NCBI GenBank assembly: GCA_016193585.1
Contig: JACPRW010000004.1
Span: forward strand, 62,001 to 126,000
DNA: 64,000 nucleotides
Reading direction: 5' to 3'
Source: Candidatus Aenigmatarchaeota archaeon
Lineage (GTDB): Archaea > Aenigmatarchaeota > Aenigmatarchaeia > GW2011-AR5
Part shown: in pieces, positions 40,757 through 49,417 of the stretch
Layout of the letters: each line of letters opens with the position of its first letter
How positions within the stretch are numbered: the stretch's first letter is position 1
Translations under genes and position numbers: made by a program
The notes under the pieces: model-generated
What the model saw: only the letters and a program-made list of their open reading frames with translations
Databases searched by the model: none
Told to the model about the DNA's origin: nothing

Positions 40757-43702
40757 TTAACAAAGTCTCTTAATCTCCTCAAGAACATCATTCATATCGT
40801 CATTTATTCTGGCTGCACGATATCTTCTGATCTTCCAACCTAGACCTCTTATATGATTATTTCTAAGAGAATCTTGTTCTTTTCTTTCTAGATGTACTGT
40901 GTCGCCGTCCACTTCTATATCATAATTTGATGTGTCTTTGAAAAGCGCAAAATCCAGTCTATAGAACTTGCTGCCAACTTTCAGATTATATTGTGGTTTC
41001 ACAAAGATGCCTATTTTCTCAAGCCCGTTAAACAATGTCTCTTCAGCAGGAGAGTCAAAACGTAACTTATTCTCATTTTCCTCAGCATAATCAGCTAGTT
41101 TCTTTAGGGGCCCATCATATTCACGGCATTTATCAATGTCCCCAACTATAACCAATAGACTTCGTGCACGAGTAACAGCCACATTTATCAGTTCTGGAGT
41201 TGAATCGTTTATCCACTCCATGGTTCGCTTACTAACACCCTTGGATACGCCCGGTGAAAATATGATTATATCCCTTTGATCTCCCTGAAATGTATGTGCA
41301 GTTCCAACAGTAACATCAATAATTTTCCTAATGTCGCTTTTTTCTATTTCTTCCTCTATTAGATCGGCCTGGGATCTAAATAGCGTTACAATCCCAAAAG
41401 ATTTGTTTCTGAGCTTAGACTTACTATATTTTATCAATGTGTCCAAGACGACCTTAGCTTCTTCTATGTTTATGGAGCTTCCGAAGGATTTTGTTGTGCC
41501 AGAAACATTTACCCATTTTATTCTACGAGGCTCATCTATGTTTCTATCACGTGTCTTTATTTTGAGTTTATTTTCATAAAAGTGAATATTAGAATAGTCA
41601 ATTATGTCTCTGTGGGATCTGTAATGTTCATTAAGCAGTAGAGGTGACTGATTACAGGATCTAACAACTCTCTCAGAAACATCGTATATACTATTTTTGC
41701 TGTAAGAGAAATCTACGAAATTTTTGACCTTGTTTTTTGAGGCTATTTTCGTGTCCTCAACATAATTCATAGTACAAACGTGTCTAAGTTGTTTTGGATC
41801 GCCTATTATGACAGTACGTTTTGCACGGTACAATAGCGGAAGCGTTGAGGCAATATCGTTCTGAGAAGATTCGTCTATAATTAATAGATCAAAAAAGGCT
41901 CCGCTTAAAGGAAAACTATTCTTTGCAGAGAGATTGGTTACGACCCACACAGGCAATGTCTTTAGCGCATGAACTATCTCCTTCTCCCATTCAGAAGAGA
42001 GATTCTTCCATATATCCCTATCTATGAAGCCTTCTTCAAGTTTTTTAGTAATATCAATATATCTAGTTATGTGATTTATGTCTGACTCACTTAGGGTTTT
42101 TATCTTTTCTATTATGGTTCCCTTAACAATTGCCTTCGAGATCTCAATTTTCCTTTTCTTCATATCATGTATTTTTACATCAAAAATGTCTTCAGAGTCG
42201 ATTTTCTGAATTTCATTAAATATATCCTCTCGCTTCTTCATCAAATCCGTCAGTTTATCAAGCACCTTGAAATAGCTCTCCATAAGTCGTATAAATTTTT
42301 CCAGTCGTTCATCACTATCCCAAAAATCATTGATGTATCTAAGAATCTTTTTCGATATCTTGCCTTTCTGATTTCTGAAATTCTTGCACACGAAACTCTT
42401 GTAATACCAAGGCAATAAAATCCTTATTATCTTCTTTAAAATTCCGTCACAGTCTCTGAAAAATTCAAGATCCTTTTCGAGCAAATTATGATTAAAGTTT
42501 CCGTACTTGTCAGTATAAATTTCTCTTAGTTTTTCGGGTATTATATCAAGAGATGAGTCTATTTTACTTTGGTATGTTTCTAATTCATTCTGCAAATCCA
42601 TTATTTTCTTCATGGAAGCCATTTTTTCGTTTTTTATCTCAATTATAGAGGAATTTACGGCTTTTAATTCTTCTGTGAGTTTTTTGATGTTTGGAACCTT
42701 TAGGCTTCTTCTCGTTGCAATTATACTTTCTATTTCAGAAAATGCGTTTCTTCGCTTTTCTCTATGACCCATTCTAACTATAAAATCCATACCAAATACG
42801 GACTTTAGGTCGTTTACAACAACGTCCACTGCTTTATTGTTTTTACTTGCCAGAAGAACTGTCTGGTTGCTAAAAACAGCATTAGCAATAAGATTTTTGA
42901 CTACCCATGACTTTCCAGTTCCTGGAGGGCCTGTTATGACTGTGACGAGGTTTGAAAGCGACTCTTCAACAGCATTTTCTTGTGAATCGTTCATCTCTAA
43001 AATTTCAATATCAGGGGACTTGACGAAACTTCTTTTTTTAGTTTCAGAAGGATTCAGAATATGATGTAATGCTGTTGATTGGTGGCTGCGCCCTTTCAGG
43101 ACATCAAGTTCTTTTATAAGACTCCTTGTATATCCTGTATTGACACCACTGTATATGATTGCCTTATTGATTATTTTTGGGGTTTCTTGGTATCTTACAT
43201 TATCCTTTGAAAGTAGTCTAGAAGCTTTGAAATCGCTACCCAATAGAGTACAAATTTTTCTTAATTTTGTGTCAAAGCTTCTCTCCTCATCAATATCGGC
43301 TGCTATGCCATCAATTTCAGAAGAAAATTTGTTCTTTACCAGTACGTAGCGATTCAATTCCATCCCTGTGTTTTGTCTGACAAAGGTCATTTTGCCGTCT
43401 TTTTCGTTTACGAGAATCTCAACAAAAAATAATGGGGCTATTTCACCTTTATCTACATATACCGGATAGCCATAGAAAACACGTATGGAATTTGTCTTTA
43501 TTGTAGAACTCAATTTTTCACTGGGGTTTACAGAAAATTCCTCATGACCTCTCTGAAATAAAGATTCCTCAGTAATATTTTCAGGGAAGAATTTTTTACC
43601 TTCTTCATGGAGGTTAAATCTGAGGTTTCTATAGTCCTCTTCCTTTAGGCATTCGATGTAATAATTTATCAAATTACCAAACTCAACTCTAGATACGTTC
43701 AC
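40757..43702 (-). CDS. SF1 helicase fused to a Vsr/DUF559-like nuclease
   Basis: 981 residues. Q-motif-like NDSQENAVEE, Walker A GPPGTGKSWV (about 258-265), a long coiled-coil insertion (about 320-560), motif II LLIIDESSQND, motif III GDPKQLRH and motif V/VI GTAHTFQGDQRD...NVAVTRARSLLVIVGD. The C-terminus carries a PD-(D/E)XK-type domain: SPAEETLFNGLEKIG, KFYRLDFALF, YDIEVDGDTVH, LGWKIRRYRA. Helicase-Vsr fusions occur in single-gene antiviral systems. Very AT-rich relative to its neighbours, so acquired. It stands alone, bordered by a transposase remnant and palindromes. Confidence 0.85.
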   Translation of the reverse strand: MNVSRVEFGNLINYYIECLKEEDYRNLRFNLHEEGKKFFPENITEESLFQRGHEEFSVNPSEKLSSTIKTNSIRVFYGYPVYVDKGEIAPLFFVEILVNEKDGKMTFVRQNTGMELNRYVLVKNKFSSEIDGIAADIDEERSFDTKLRKICTLLGSDFKASRLLSKDNVRYQETPKIINKAIIYSGVNTGYTRSLIKELDVLKGRSHQSTALHHILNPSETKKRSFVKSPDIEILEMNDSQENAVEESLSNLVTVITGPPGTGKSWVVKNLIANAVFSNQTVLLASKNNKAVDVVVNDLKSVFGMDFIVRMGHREKRRNAFSEIESIIATRRSLKVPNIKKLTEELKAVNSSIIEIKNEKMASMKKIMDLQNELETYQSKIDSSLDIIPEKLREIYTDKYGNFNHNLLEKDLEFFRDCDGILKKIIRILLPWYYKSFVCKNFRNQKGKISKKILRYINDFWDSDERLEKFIRLMESYFKVLDKLTDLMKKREDIFNEIQKIDSEDIFDVKIHDMKKRKIEISKAIVKGTIIEKIKTLSESDINHITRYIDITKKLEEGFIDRDIWKNLSSEWEKEIVHALKTLPVWVVTNLSAKNSFPLSGAFFDLLIIDESSQNDIASTLPLLYRAKRTVIIGDPKQLRHVCTMNYVEDTKIASKNKVKNFVDFSYSKNSIYDVSERVVRSCNQSPLLLNEHYRSHRDIIDYSNIHFYENKLKIKTRDRNIDEPRRIKWVNVSGTTKSFGSSINIEEAKVVLDTLIKYSKSKLRNKSFGIVTLFRSQADLIEEEIEKSDIRKIIDVTVGTAHTFQGDQRDIIIFSPGVSKGVSKRTMEWINDSTPELINVAVTRARSLLVIVGDIDKCREYDGPLKKLADYAEENENKLRFDSPAEETLFNGLEKIGIFVKPQYNLKVGSKFYRLDFALFKDTSNYDIEVDGDTVHLERKEQDSLRNNHIRGLGWKIRRYRAARINDDMNDVLEEIKRLC

Positions 43703-43740
43703 TTTGCCCCGCCTAAAAAAGGTTGTTTAAAAGATTAGGT

Positions 43741-43806
43741 GATTATTTACTTGGTTCACTATATATGGAAAGAACATTGTAAAATGTTCCAAAATCAATG
43801 TTCTTT
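43741..43806. repeat. half Q palindrome plus a second hairpin
   Basis: GATTATTTACTTGGTTCACT at 43741-43760 is the right half of Q without its left arm. It is followed by AAAGAACATTG/CAATGTTCTTT (43769-43806) around TAAAATGTTCCAAAAT, the same loop as at 11107-11143 but with different arms. Lies between the helicase start and the broken deaminase gene. Confidence 0.7.
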
Positions 43807-43810
43807 ACTA

Positions 43811-44300
43811 TTAGAATTTTTCGTCCCATGGATGCGGGAGTAAGTCTTTAAGTTTCACTACTTTTGTTCTCCCGATTATAATCTCTGTATCCATATTTTT
43901 TCCATGAATCTGGTGCATGAGTTCCCTGCATCTTCCGCATGGGGGCCCTGCTATCCCATTTTTGAAAACCGTCACAATTTTTTTGATTATATAGTAAACT
44001 GCGTTACTTAGGTTACATAATACAACGCAGTTTGCATATAGATAACTGCTAATAATACGTCACATAAACTACGCAGTTATCTATATATTCGCCGTGCGTA
44101 ACCATTGCTGCAATGGCGCTATGTTCGGCGCAGAATCCCATTCCAGAACACGCATCAATACAAACACCGAGGTACATAGTGCCTTTATCTGTAACCAGTG
44201 CGCATCCGACATCTCCAACAGTAAATCCATGTGCAATCTTTCTCGGCCTTACTACTGATTTTGCTTTTTGAATGAGTTGTTCATTGGTGACCTTTCCCAT
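43811..44300 (-). pseudogene. cdd: cytidine deaminase interrupted by a palindromic element
   Basis: The 5' part (44300 leftwards) encodes GDVGCALVTDKGTMYLGVCI and the zinc motif CAEHSAIAAM; the 3' part encodes GIAGPPCGRCRELMHQIHGK (second zinc motif PCxxC) and ends DLLPHPWDEKF. Between them lies a 92-bp twin palindrome (43992-44083) plus a duplicated TA. Excision restores GEY-II-KKIVTVFKNG in frame. As it stands, the product stops after GEYIDNCVVYVTYY and lacks two zinc ligands. The two exon-like halves are otherwise intact, so the insertion looks recent. Confidence 0.85.
43992..44083. mobile_element. twin palindromic insertion inside cdd
   Basis: Two palindromes share TATA at 44037-44040: TATAGTAAACTGCGTT/AACGCAGTTTGCATATA and TATAGATAACTGC/GCAGTTATCTATA. 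It is flanked by TA on both sides (43990-43991 and 44084-44085). The open frame of the host gene is restored by exact removal. No coding capacity. Confidence 0.85.
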
Positions 44301-44366
44301 ACCATAACGTTAGGGTTCTCGTCTTAATAAGTTTACCTTTTTAACCTTCCGTGCGGTACTTCTTCT

Positions 44367-45320
44367 ATGGCAGTGCTTGTTACGGGCGGCACGGGATTCG
44401 TCGGCAGGCGGCTCGTGCACAAGCTGCTTCGCGGCGGCAGGGTCGTCGTCTTTTCGCGCCATGAAGACGCGGCATTGAAGCAAAGGGGCGCCAGGTTCGT
44501 CCTGGGAACTATAACCGACAAGGATGCGCTGGAAAAAGCCTTTCCCGGCGTGAAGCTCGTCTACCATCTTGCCGCGAATCTCGATGAAAGCGACCCGGCG
44601 ATGGTCCGCGACAACGTCACCGGCACGAGGAACGTGGTCGAGCTGTGCAGGAAGCACGGCACGAAGCTCGTGTTCATGTCGTCCTGCGGCGTGCTCGGCG
44701 ACGCGCCGCTTGCGCGCGAGGACGCGCCGGTCAACCCAAAGACGCTGTACGAGAAATCGAAAGCTGAAAGCGAGCGGCTCGTCATCGAATCCGGCGTACG
44801 GTATAGCATCGTCCGCGCACCGGTCATCATCGGGCCGAACGACACGTGGCTCGATATCTTCAGGGCTGCGCAGCAGCAGTACCCGGTCATCGGTTCCGGA
44901 AAGAATCACTTCCATCTCGCGTACGTTGACGACGTCGCCGAGGTCCTCTACCGCGCATCCAGGGTAAGGCATGCCACAGGAAAGGTCTTTCACGTCTCGA
45001 CGAAAGATTCCCCGACATATGAGGAGGTCTATACCACACTGTGCAGCGCAATGAGAGCGGAAATGACACCGAAAAAAATCCCGCTCGCCGTGATGCTGCT
45101 TGTTTCATCAATCTATTCGGTATATTGCGCGGTGTTGCGGAAGAAGCCCAAGCTTACCATGATGAAATCGAGCATACTGAGGCTCACACGGGACAGGATT
45201 GTGGACATGTCCAACACGAGAAAAATTCTCAAGTTCACGCCGCGCTATACGACGAGGCGGGCAATCGAGGCGACGGCGCGCTTCTTTTCGAACAGGAAGA
45301 TGCTCCAGCCGTTGCAATAA
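44367..45320 (+). CDS. NAD-dependent epimerase/dehydratase (extended SDR)
   Basis: 317 residues. Cofactor motif MAVLVTGGTGFVGRRLV, catalytic Ser in VFMSSCGVLG and YxxxK as TLYEKSKAESERLV. Probably acts on a nucleotide sugar or a steroid/isoprenoid-like substrate; unassigned. A hydrophobic patch near LAVMLLVSSIYSVYCAV could associate with the membrane. It is followed 45 bp later by GGGP synthase on the same strand. Confidence 0.87.
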   Translation: MAVLVTGGTGFVGRRLVHKLLRGGRVVVFSRHEDAALKQRGARFVLGTITDKDALEKAFPGVKLVYHLAANLDESDPAMVRDNVTGTRNVVELCRKHGTKLVFMSSCGVLGDAPLAREDAPVNPKTLYEKSKAESERLVIESGVRYSIVRAPVIIGPNDTWLDIFRAAQQQYPVIGSGKNHFHLAYVDDVAEVLYRASRVRHATGKVFHVSTKDSPTYEEVYTTLCSAMRAEMTPKKIPLAVMLLVSSIYSVYCAVLRKKPKLTMMKSSILRLTRDRIVDMSNTRKILKFTPRYTTRRAIEATARFFSNRKMLQPLQ

Positions 45321-45365
45321 AGGTCGTGGTAGTGGGATTTTAAGCTTTCGCCGCCAAGTTTCTCT

Positions 45366-46139
45366 GTGCATATAGGCAAAATAGAACAGCTGGTCAATGA
45401 TACGATAACGGGCGACGGCGCGCTGCTGTCAGTCATCATTGACCCGTGTGATTATCCGAGCGCCGAAAAGGCAGCGGCAACAGGCATTGCTGCGGTCAGG
45501 GCAGGCGCCGACATCATTGCAATCGGCGGCAGCATCGGAGCACAGGGCAGTCTGCTCGACACGGTGACCAAATCGATAAAGGACCGGACAGGCGCCCCTG
45601 CCGTTTTGTTTCCCGGCAACGTGGCGACCATTACGCCGCATGCGGACGCTATTTACTTCATGACGCTGCTCAATTCGAGGAACCCGTACTGGATATCGCA
45701 GGCGCAGACCATTGCAGCGCCGCTCATCAGGCAGCTGCGCATCGAGGCGCTTCCGGTCGGCTATATCGTCGTCGAACCGGGCGGCACCGTGGGATGGGTG
45801 GGCGATGCGAACGTCGTGCCACGGAAAAAGCCGAAGATCGCCGCAGCGCTCGCGCTCGCCGGCCAGTTGTCAGGGCACCGGATTATCTTTACCGACGCCG
45901 GTTCTGCTGCCTTTGCGCCGGTGCCGCTCGATATGGTGCGCGACGTGAGCAGGGTAATCGATGTCCCGTACCTCGTGGCAGGCGGCATACGAACGCCGCA
46001 GCAGGCAGCCGCCATCGTAAAGTCAGGCGCCGACTGGGTGCAAATCGGAACCGCGGCAGAGAGGTCGAAGAACCCGCAGGCGCTCATAGCGAAGTTCGTC
46101 AGGGAAATAAAGAAGGCGGGAAAGGCGAAACGCAGCTAG
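45366..46139 (+). CDS. geranylgeranylglyceryl phosphate synthase
   Basis: 257 residues, GTG start. TIM-barrel prenyltransferase: VIIDPCDYP at the N-terminus, ADIIAIGGSIG, the phosphate-binding YIVVEPGGTVGWVGDAN and VAGGIRTPQQAAAIVKSGAD. Makes the first ether bond of archaeal lipids from GGPP and sn-glycerol-1-phosphate. It depends on the polyprenyl synthase encoded at 57269-58258. Overlaps the convergent peptidase by 4 bp. Confidence 0.93.
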   Translation: MHIGKIEQLVNDTITGDGALLSVIIDPCDYPSAEKAAATGIAAVRAGADIIAIGGSIGAQGSLLDTVTKSIKDRTGAPAVLFPGNVATITPHADAIYFMTLLNSRNPYWISQAQTIAAPLIRQLRIEALPVGYIVVEPGGTVGWVGDANVVPRKKPKIAAALALAGQLSGHRIIFTDAGSAAFAPVPLDMVRDVSRVIDVPYLVAGGIRTPQQAAAIVKSGADWVQIGTAAERSKNPQALIAKFVREIKKAGKAKRS

Positions 46140-46942
46140 TACAGCCCGAGCATCACAAAAAACACATTCCCGTAGAGAAGCGTGACGAGCAGTGTAAGGG
46201 GAAATGCCGGAACAAAGCGCACGCCCTCCTTCACGACGACGTACTTCTTTTCCTTTCGCAGGCGGCGCAGCTCGTCCTCGGCTATCCCGCGCCAGATCAT
46301 CCCCTCGAGCACGTCGCCGACCTTGACCTCTGATGGGGAAACCCGTTTCCTGAAAATCTGGTGCTCGATGACGCGGGCGTAGCGCCAGAAGATCACCAGC
46401 AATGACATCGAGAGAAACAGCTGCAGTGCCAGCATGCCGATGCCTGCACGCGCGGCGAGGAGGGAGACGATGCCGCAGCCGGTGATGAGCAGCAGCACCA
46501 TGCGGCTGTTCTTCCTGAGGTCGTCGAGGAACAGCCCGAACACGCGCCGGTGCAGCACGCCGAGGCCGAGCGCATAGAGGATCATGTACGCCGAGGAAAC
46601 CACAAGGAAATTCAGGAGGTATGTTGGCGCGAGGAAATTCCCCTGGTATACGGGCAGCGCATAGACGATGCCGGCCAGGATGAACGCGTCGGCGCCGCCC
46701 CACTGTCCCCGTGTATAGAGCACCCAGCCGAGGCCGAGCACGAGCGTGCCGGCAGCAAGCGAATAGAAGAGCGGCAGGAAATCGCCGGTCGACAGCGCGT
46801 AGGCGTACCACAGGAACACGCCGAAGGATATCATGAGCGCCGGAATCTCGTCGGGGACTTCGGTCGTCCTGAGGTCCCAGATGCCCGCAGCAGCCGACCC
46901 CAGCAGCGCTATGGCAGCAGCGAGCAATTCAATCATGCTCAT
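46136..46942 (-). CDS. A24-family prepilin/preflagellin peptidase
   Basis: About 268 residues from ATG 46942 (a TTG at 46957 is also open). First aspartate in GIWDLRTTEVPDEIPAL and second in YTRGQWGGADAFILAG (GxGxxGxAD-like), plus six or more membrane helices. Cleaves class III signal peptides of archaellins and pilins; probable substrates are the products at 31512, 32790 and 34101. The C-terminal cytoplasmic domain (GDVLEGMIWRGIAEDELRRL) is as in archaeal TadV/FlaK relatives. Confidence 0.88.
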   Translation of the reverse strand: MSMIELLAAAIALLGSAAAGIWDLRTTEVPDEIPALMISFGVFLWYAYALSTGDFLPLFYSLAAGTLVLGLGWVLYTRGQWGGADAFILAGIVYALPVYQGNFLAPTYLLNFLVVSSAYMILYALGLGVLHRRVFGLFLDDLRKNSRMVLLLITGCGIVSLLAARAGIGMLALQLFLSMSLLVIFWRYARVIEHQIFRKRVSPSEVKVGDVLEGMIWRGIAEDELRRLRKEKKYVVVKEGVRFVPAFPLTLLVTLLYGNVFFVMLGLY

Positions 46943-47014
46943 CCTACTGGCTGCCAAGCTTTAAAATCGTTAGATTTAAACATTGCTTATCCCAATAGTA
47001 GCAAGGTGTACCAA

Positions 47015-47722
47015 ATGATTCCATCGCACTTAGCTATCATCATGGACGGGAACCGCCGTTTCGCCCGGCACCTGATGAAAAGCCCGTGGATGGGGCACGA
47101 GTACGGCCTCAAGAAATCCCGCGAGGTGCTCGAGTGGGCATGCGAGGCGGGCATCAGGTACATGACTGCCTACACGCTGTCGCTGGAAAATATCACCAGC
47201 AGACCGAAAAAGGAACTCGCGATCATCCTGAAATACATCGAAGAAGAAGCGGACACCATTCTCACGGACGCTGCGCACTCCATACACCGGTTCCGGGTGC
47301 GCGTGCGGTTTATCGGAAGGACCCATATCCTGCCGGAAGGGCTCCAGAAGAAGATGAGACGCGTTGAGGAGCGGACATGCCAGTACAGGAATCACGTCCT
47401 CAACATAGCCGTCGCGTACGGCGGGCAGCAGGAACTGGTCGACGCGGTGAAGCAGATTCTTGAGAAAGGGCTCAGGGGGGTCATCAGGCCGTCGGACCTC
47501 AACGAGGAGATCATCAAGGAGCATCTCTACACGAACGGCCAGCCGTATCCCGATCTCATCATCAGGACCGGCGGCGAGCAGCGTCTCTCGAACTTCCTGC
47601 CGTACCAGAGCGTCTACGCAGAGCTCATATTCACCGACAAGAAATGGCCTGAAGTGACGAGGAAAGATTTCCAGAACGCGCTCAAGGAGTTCGACCGAAG
47701 GAAGCGAAGGTTCGGCAAGTAA
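47015..47722 (+). CDS. uppS: cis-prenyltransferase (undecaprenyl diphosphate synthase family)
   Basis: 235 residues from ATG 47015. Signature start MIPSHLAIIMDGNRRFARHL, then MTAYTLSLENITSRPKKEL, VAYGGQQELVDAV, DLIIRTGGEQRLSNFLPYQS and YAELIFTDKKWPE. Extends an allylic diphosphate to the long polyprenyl lipid carrier used for N-glycosylation and the cell surface. Confidence 0.95.
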   Translation: MIPSHLAIIMDGNRRFARHLMKSPWMGHEYGLKKSREVLEWACEAGIRYMTAYTLSLENITSRPKKELAIILKYIEEEADTILTDAAHSIHRFRVRVRFIGRTHILPEGLQKKMRRVEERTCQYRNHVLNIAVAYGGQQELVDAVKQILEKGLRGVIRPSDLNEEIIKEHLYTNGQPYPDLIIRTGGEQRLSNFLPYQSVYAELIFTDKKWPEVTRKDFQNALKEFDRRKRRFGK

Positions 47723-47767
47723 CCGTTGCGTAATGCTTGTTTCTTGTTCCTCTGGAAGAGATGATGT

Positions 47768-47992
47768 ATGACAGAAATCAATCTGGTTACTGTCGGCGTG
47801 CTGCTGATGTTCATAGGCTTCGCGGCAGTGATCGCCGGCAGCATGCTCGGCAAGGGCGACGCGAAGGTTGCGGTGGGCGGGTTCATCGGGCCGATTCCAT
47901 TTGGCTGGGCGAATGACCCGAAGATGCTGCAGTGGATTATCGCGCTCGCGCTTTCCATTGCGGTGATATTTATTCTTTTTTCGCCAAGATGA
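47768..47992 (+). CDS. DUF131 family membrane protein
   Basis: 74 residues. MTEINLVTVGVLLMFIGFAA, then GGFIGPIPFGWANDPKMLQW and a second helix. DUF131 (TIGR00304) is an archaeal two-helix protein of unknown role. Between uppS and the methyltransferase gene, likely co-transcribed (5 bp to the next ATG). Confidence 0.88.
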   Translation: MTEINLVTVGVLLMFIGFAAVIAGSMLGKGDAKVAVGGFIGPIPFGWANDPKMLQWIIALALSIAVIFILFSPR

Positions 47993-47996
47993 GCAT

Positions 47997-48719
47997 ATGA
48001 AAAAGCTTCTGCTCGTCAGCAAAGAAGCCTCCTTTATTGTCGACACGCAGCAGAAACAATTCTCCTGCCAGTACGGCGTTCTTGACCTCACGAAAGCTCG
48101 GGCGGGCAAGATGCTGAAATCGTCGACAGGGCATGCCTTTATGGTCGTGGAGCCAACCATCATCGACCTGCTCAGGAAGTGCAGGCGCATGCCGCAGGTC
48201 GTGACGCCGAAGGACGCGGCGCAAATCGCCGCAGTGACCGGGCTGCGCTCGGGCTGGAAGTGCCTCGACGCCGGCGGCGGCTCGGGATTTCTTGCGTTGT
48301 TTATCGCATCGCTCGTGAAGCCGGGAACCGTGACCACGTACGAAAAAAACAAGCAGTTCGCGGAGAACATCGTGCGCAACGTGCGGTTCTGCGGCCTCGA
48401 CAACGTCGTCGTCAGGAACAAGGACGCACGACGGTTCACTGAAAAAAATCTCGACCTCATCACGCTCGACATGATAGGCGCCGAGAAGCTGGTGAAGAAG
48501 TGCCACAAGGCGCTGGAGCCCGGCGGATGGCTCTGCGTGTACAGCCCGCACATCGAGCAGCAGGTAAGCGTGCGGCAGGCGATGGCCAACACGTTCGTGC
48601 AGCAGCGTACCATCGAGTGCACGGTGCGCGACTGGAAGATCGACGACCACGGCTACACGAGGCCGGCGTACGGCAAGCTAGCGCACACCGGCTTCCTGTC
48701 GTTCGGCAGGAAGGCATGA
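47997..48719 (+). CDS. tRNA (adenine-N1)-methyltransferase, TrmI-like
   Basis: 240 residues. A short N-terminal beta domain (MKKLLLVSKEASFIVDTQQK) and TrmI-like linker (STGHAFMVVEPTIIDLLRKC...MPQVVTPKDAAQIA) are followed by a Rossmann methyltransferase (LDAGGGSGFLALFIASLVKP, VTTYEKNKQFAENIVRN). Archaeal TrmI methylates A57/A58 of tRNA with S-adenosylmethionine. Confidence 0.85.
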   Translation: MKKLLLVSKEASFIVDTQQKQFSCQYGVLDLTKARAGKMLKSSTGHAFMVVEPTIIDLLRKCRRMPQVVTPKDAAQIAAVTGLRSGWKCLDAGGGSGFLALFIASLVKPGTVTTYEKNKQFAENIVRNVRFCGLDNVVVRNKDARRFTEKNLDLITLDMIGAEKLVKKCHKALEPGGWLCVYSPHIEQQVSVRQAMANTFVQQRTIECTVRDWKIDDHGYTRPAYGKLAHTGFLSFGRKA

Positions 48720-48737
48720 TACCCTGAGAATAGGTTT

Positions 48738-48989
48738 CTATCCGTAGATGTTTTGCATGTGGCCGACTTTTATCACGAGAATAGTGAGTGTGTCATCGCG
48801 TATGTCGAGGATTACCCGGTAATTTCCTGCCCGCAGCCTGTAGAATGGGGTCCCCGTCACTTTTCTAACGAAACTATAGGGGCGCACACGGATTCTGTCC
48901 AGTGCAGAAAGAATCCGCTCTTGAGTATTTTTATCCAGATCTTTGAGCTGGCGCTGCGCAATCGGCGCGATGATGATGGCATAGGTCAT
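48738..48989 (-). CDS. RelE/ParE-type toxin
   Basis: 83 residues from ATG 48989. YAIIIAPIAQRQLKDLDKNT, PYSFVRKVTGTPFYRLRAGN then YRVILDIRDDTLTILVI, the RelE fold with its basic Arg/Tyr ends. Likely an mRNA interferase acting at the ribosome or a gyrase inhibitor. The start overlaps the antitoxin stop by 4 bp. Confidence 0.87.
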   Translation of the reverse strand: MTYAIIIAPIAQRQLKDLDKNTQERILSALDRIRVRPYSFVRKVTGTPFYRLRAGNYRVILDIRDDTLTILVIKVGHMQNIYG

Positions 48990-49204
48990 AGCCCAAGCTC
49001 CTTTCTGACCTGCCGGAGTGCCTTCCCCTTTCCTTCGCTCAGTTCCTTCTGCGCCTGCGCAATTTCTCGTTTGGTTTCCTCGGAGAGTTCCATAGAATCC
49101 TCCAAGATGTCCCACAGCACATCCTCATAGCTCTCGCTGTCATAGAGCTTCCTGCTGTTCAGTTTCTCCTTAAGCTTCTCGCTTATCTGTATTGTTGTTG
49201 CCAT
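48986..49204 (-). CDS. ribbon-helix-helix-like antitoxin of the RelE pair
   Basis: 72 residues. MATTIQISEKLKEKLNSRKL is a ribbon-helix-helix-type start, followed by a helical toxin-binding tail (EDVLWDILEDSMELSEETKR...). It neutralises the toxin and represses the operon. A palindrome overlaps its promoter. Confidence 0.82.
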   Translation of the reverse strand: MATTIQISEKLKEKLNSRKLYDSESYEDVLWDILEDSMELSEETKREIAQAQKELSEGKGKALRQVRKELGL

Positions 49205-49208
49205 AGTA

Positions 49209-49236
49209 TACTATAGTTACTTATAGTATTTAAAGA
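49209..49236 (-). promoter_or_regulatory. operator and TATA box of the RelE-type pair
   Basis: TACTATAGTTACTTATAGTA (49209-49228) is a 7+7 bp inverted repeat adjoining TATTTAAAGA (TATA element) just upstream of the antitoxin ATG; a typical site for autorepression. The same AT-rich stretch may also serve the divergent tRNA-Pro. Confidence 0.55.
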
Positions 49237-49267
49237 TTTAATCTCTGCGAAGCAAATAACAGCTTTC

Positions 49268-49403
49268 GGGTCTGTAGTCTAGCTTGGTAGGACTCCGGCT
49301 TCGGGACCAATCCCTTTTCTTGTAAGAAAAGGTCTTGGTGAACCCCAAAAGAACACCAAGAGCGAGAAAGCCGGGAGCCTGAGTTCAAATCTCAGCGGAC
49401 CCA
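49268..49403 (+). tRNA. tRNA-Pro(CGG) with an intron of about 63 nt
   Basis: Acceptor GGGTCTG/CGGACCC plus A; D-arm GTCT...GGAC; anticodon stem CCGGC/GCCGG; loop TTCGGG|A with anticodon CGG; T-arm CTGAG-TTCAAAT-CTCAG. The intron lies between positions 37 and 38 (the canonical site) and contains two hairpins, CCTTTTCTT/AAGAAAAGG and CTTGGTG/CACCAAG. No encoded CCA. Confidence 0.88.
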
Positions 49404-49417
49404 TGAGCAAATCGGTT

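Noticed and set aside
47030-48622. Very long minus-strand frame across uppS, the DUF131 gene and the methyltransferase gene
   Set aside because: It spans three well-supported genes on the other strand and shows no family motif.
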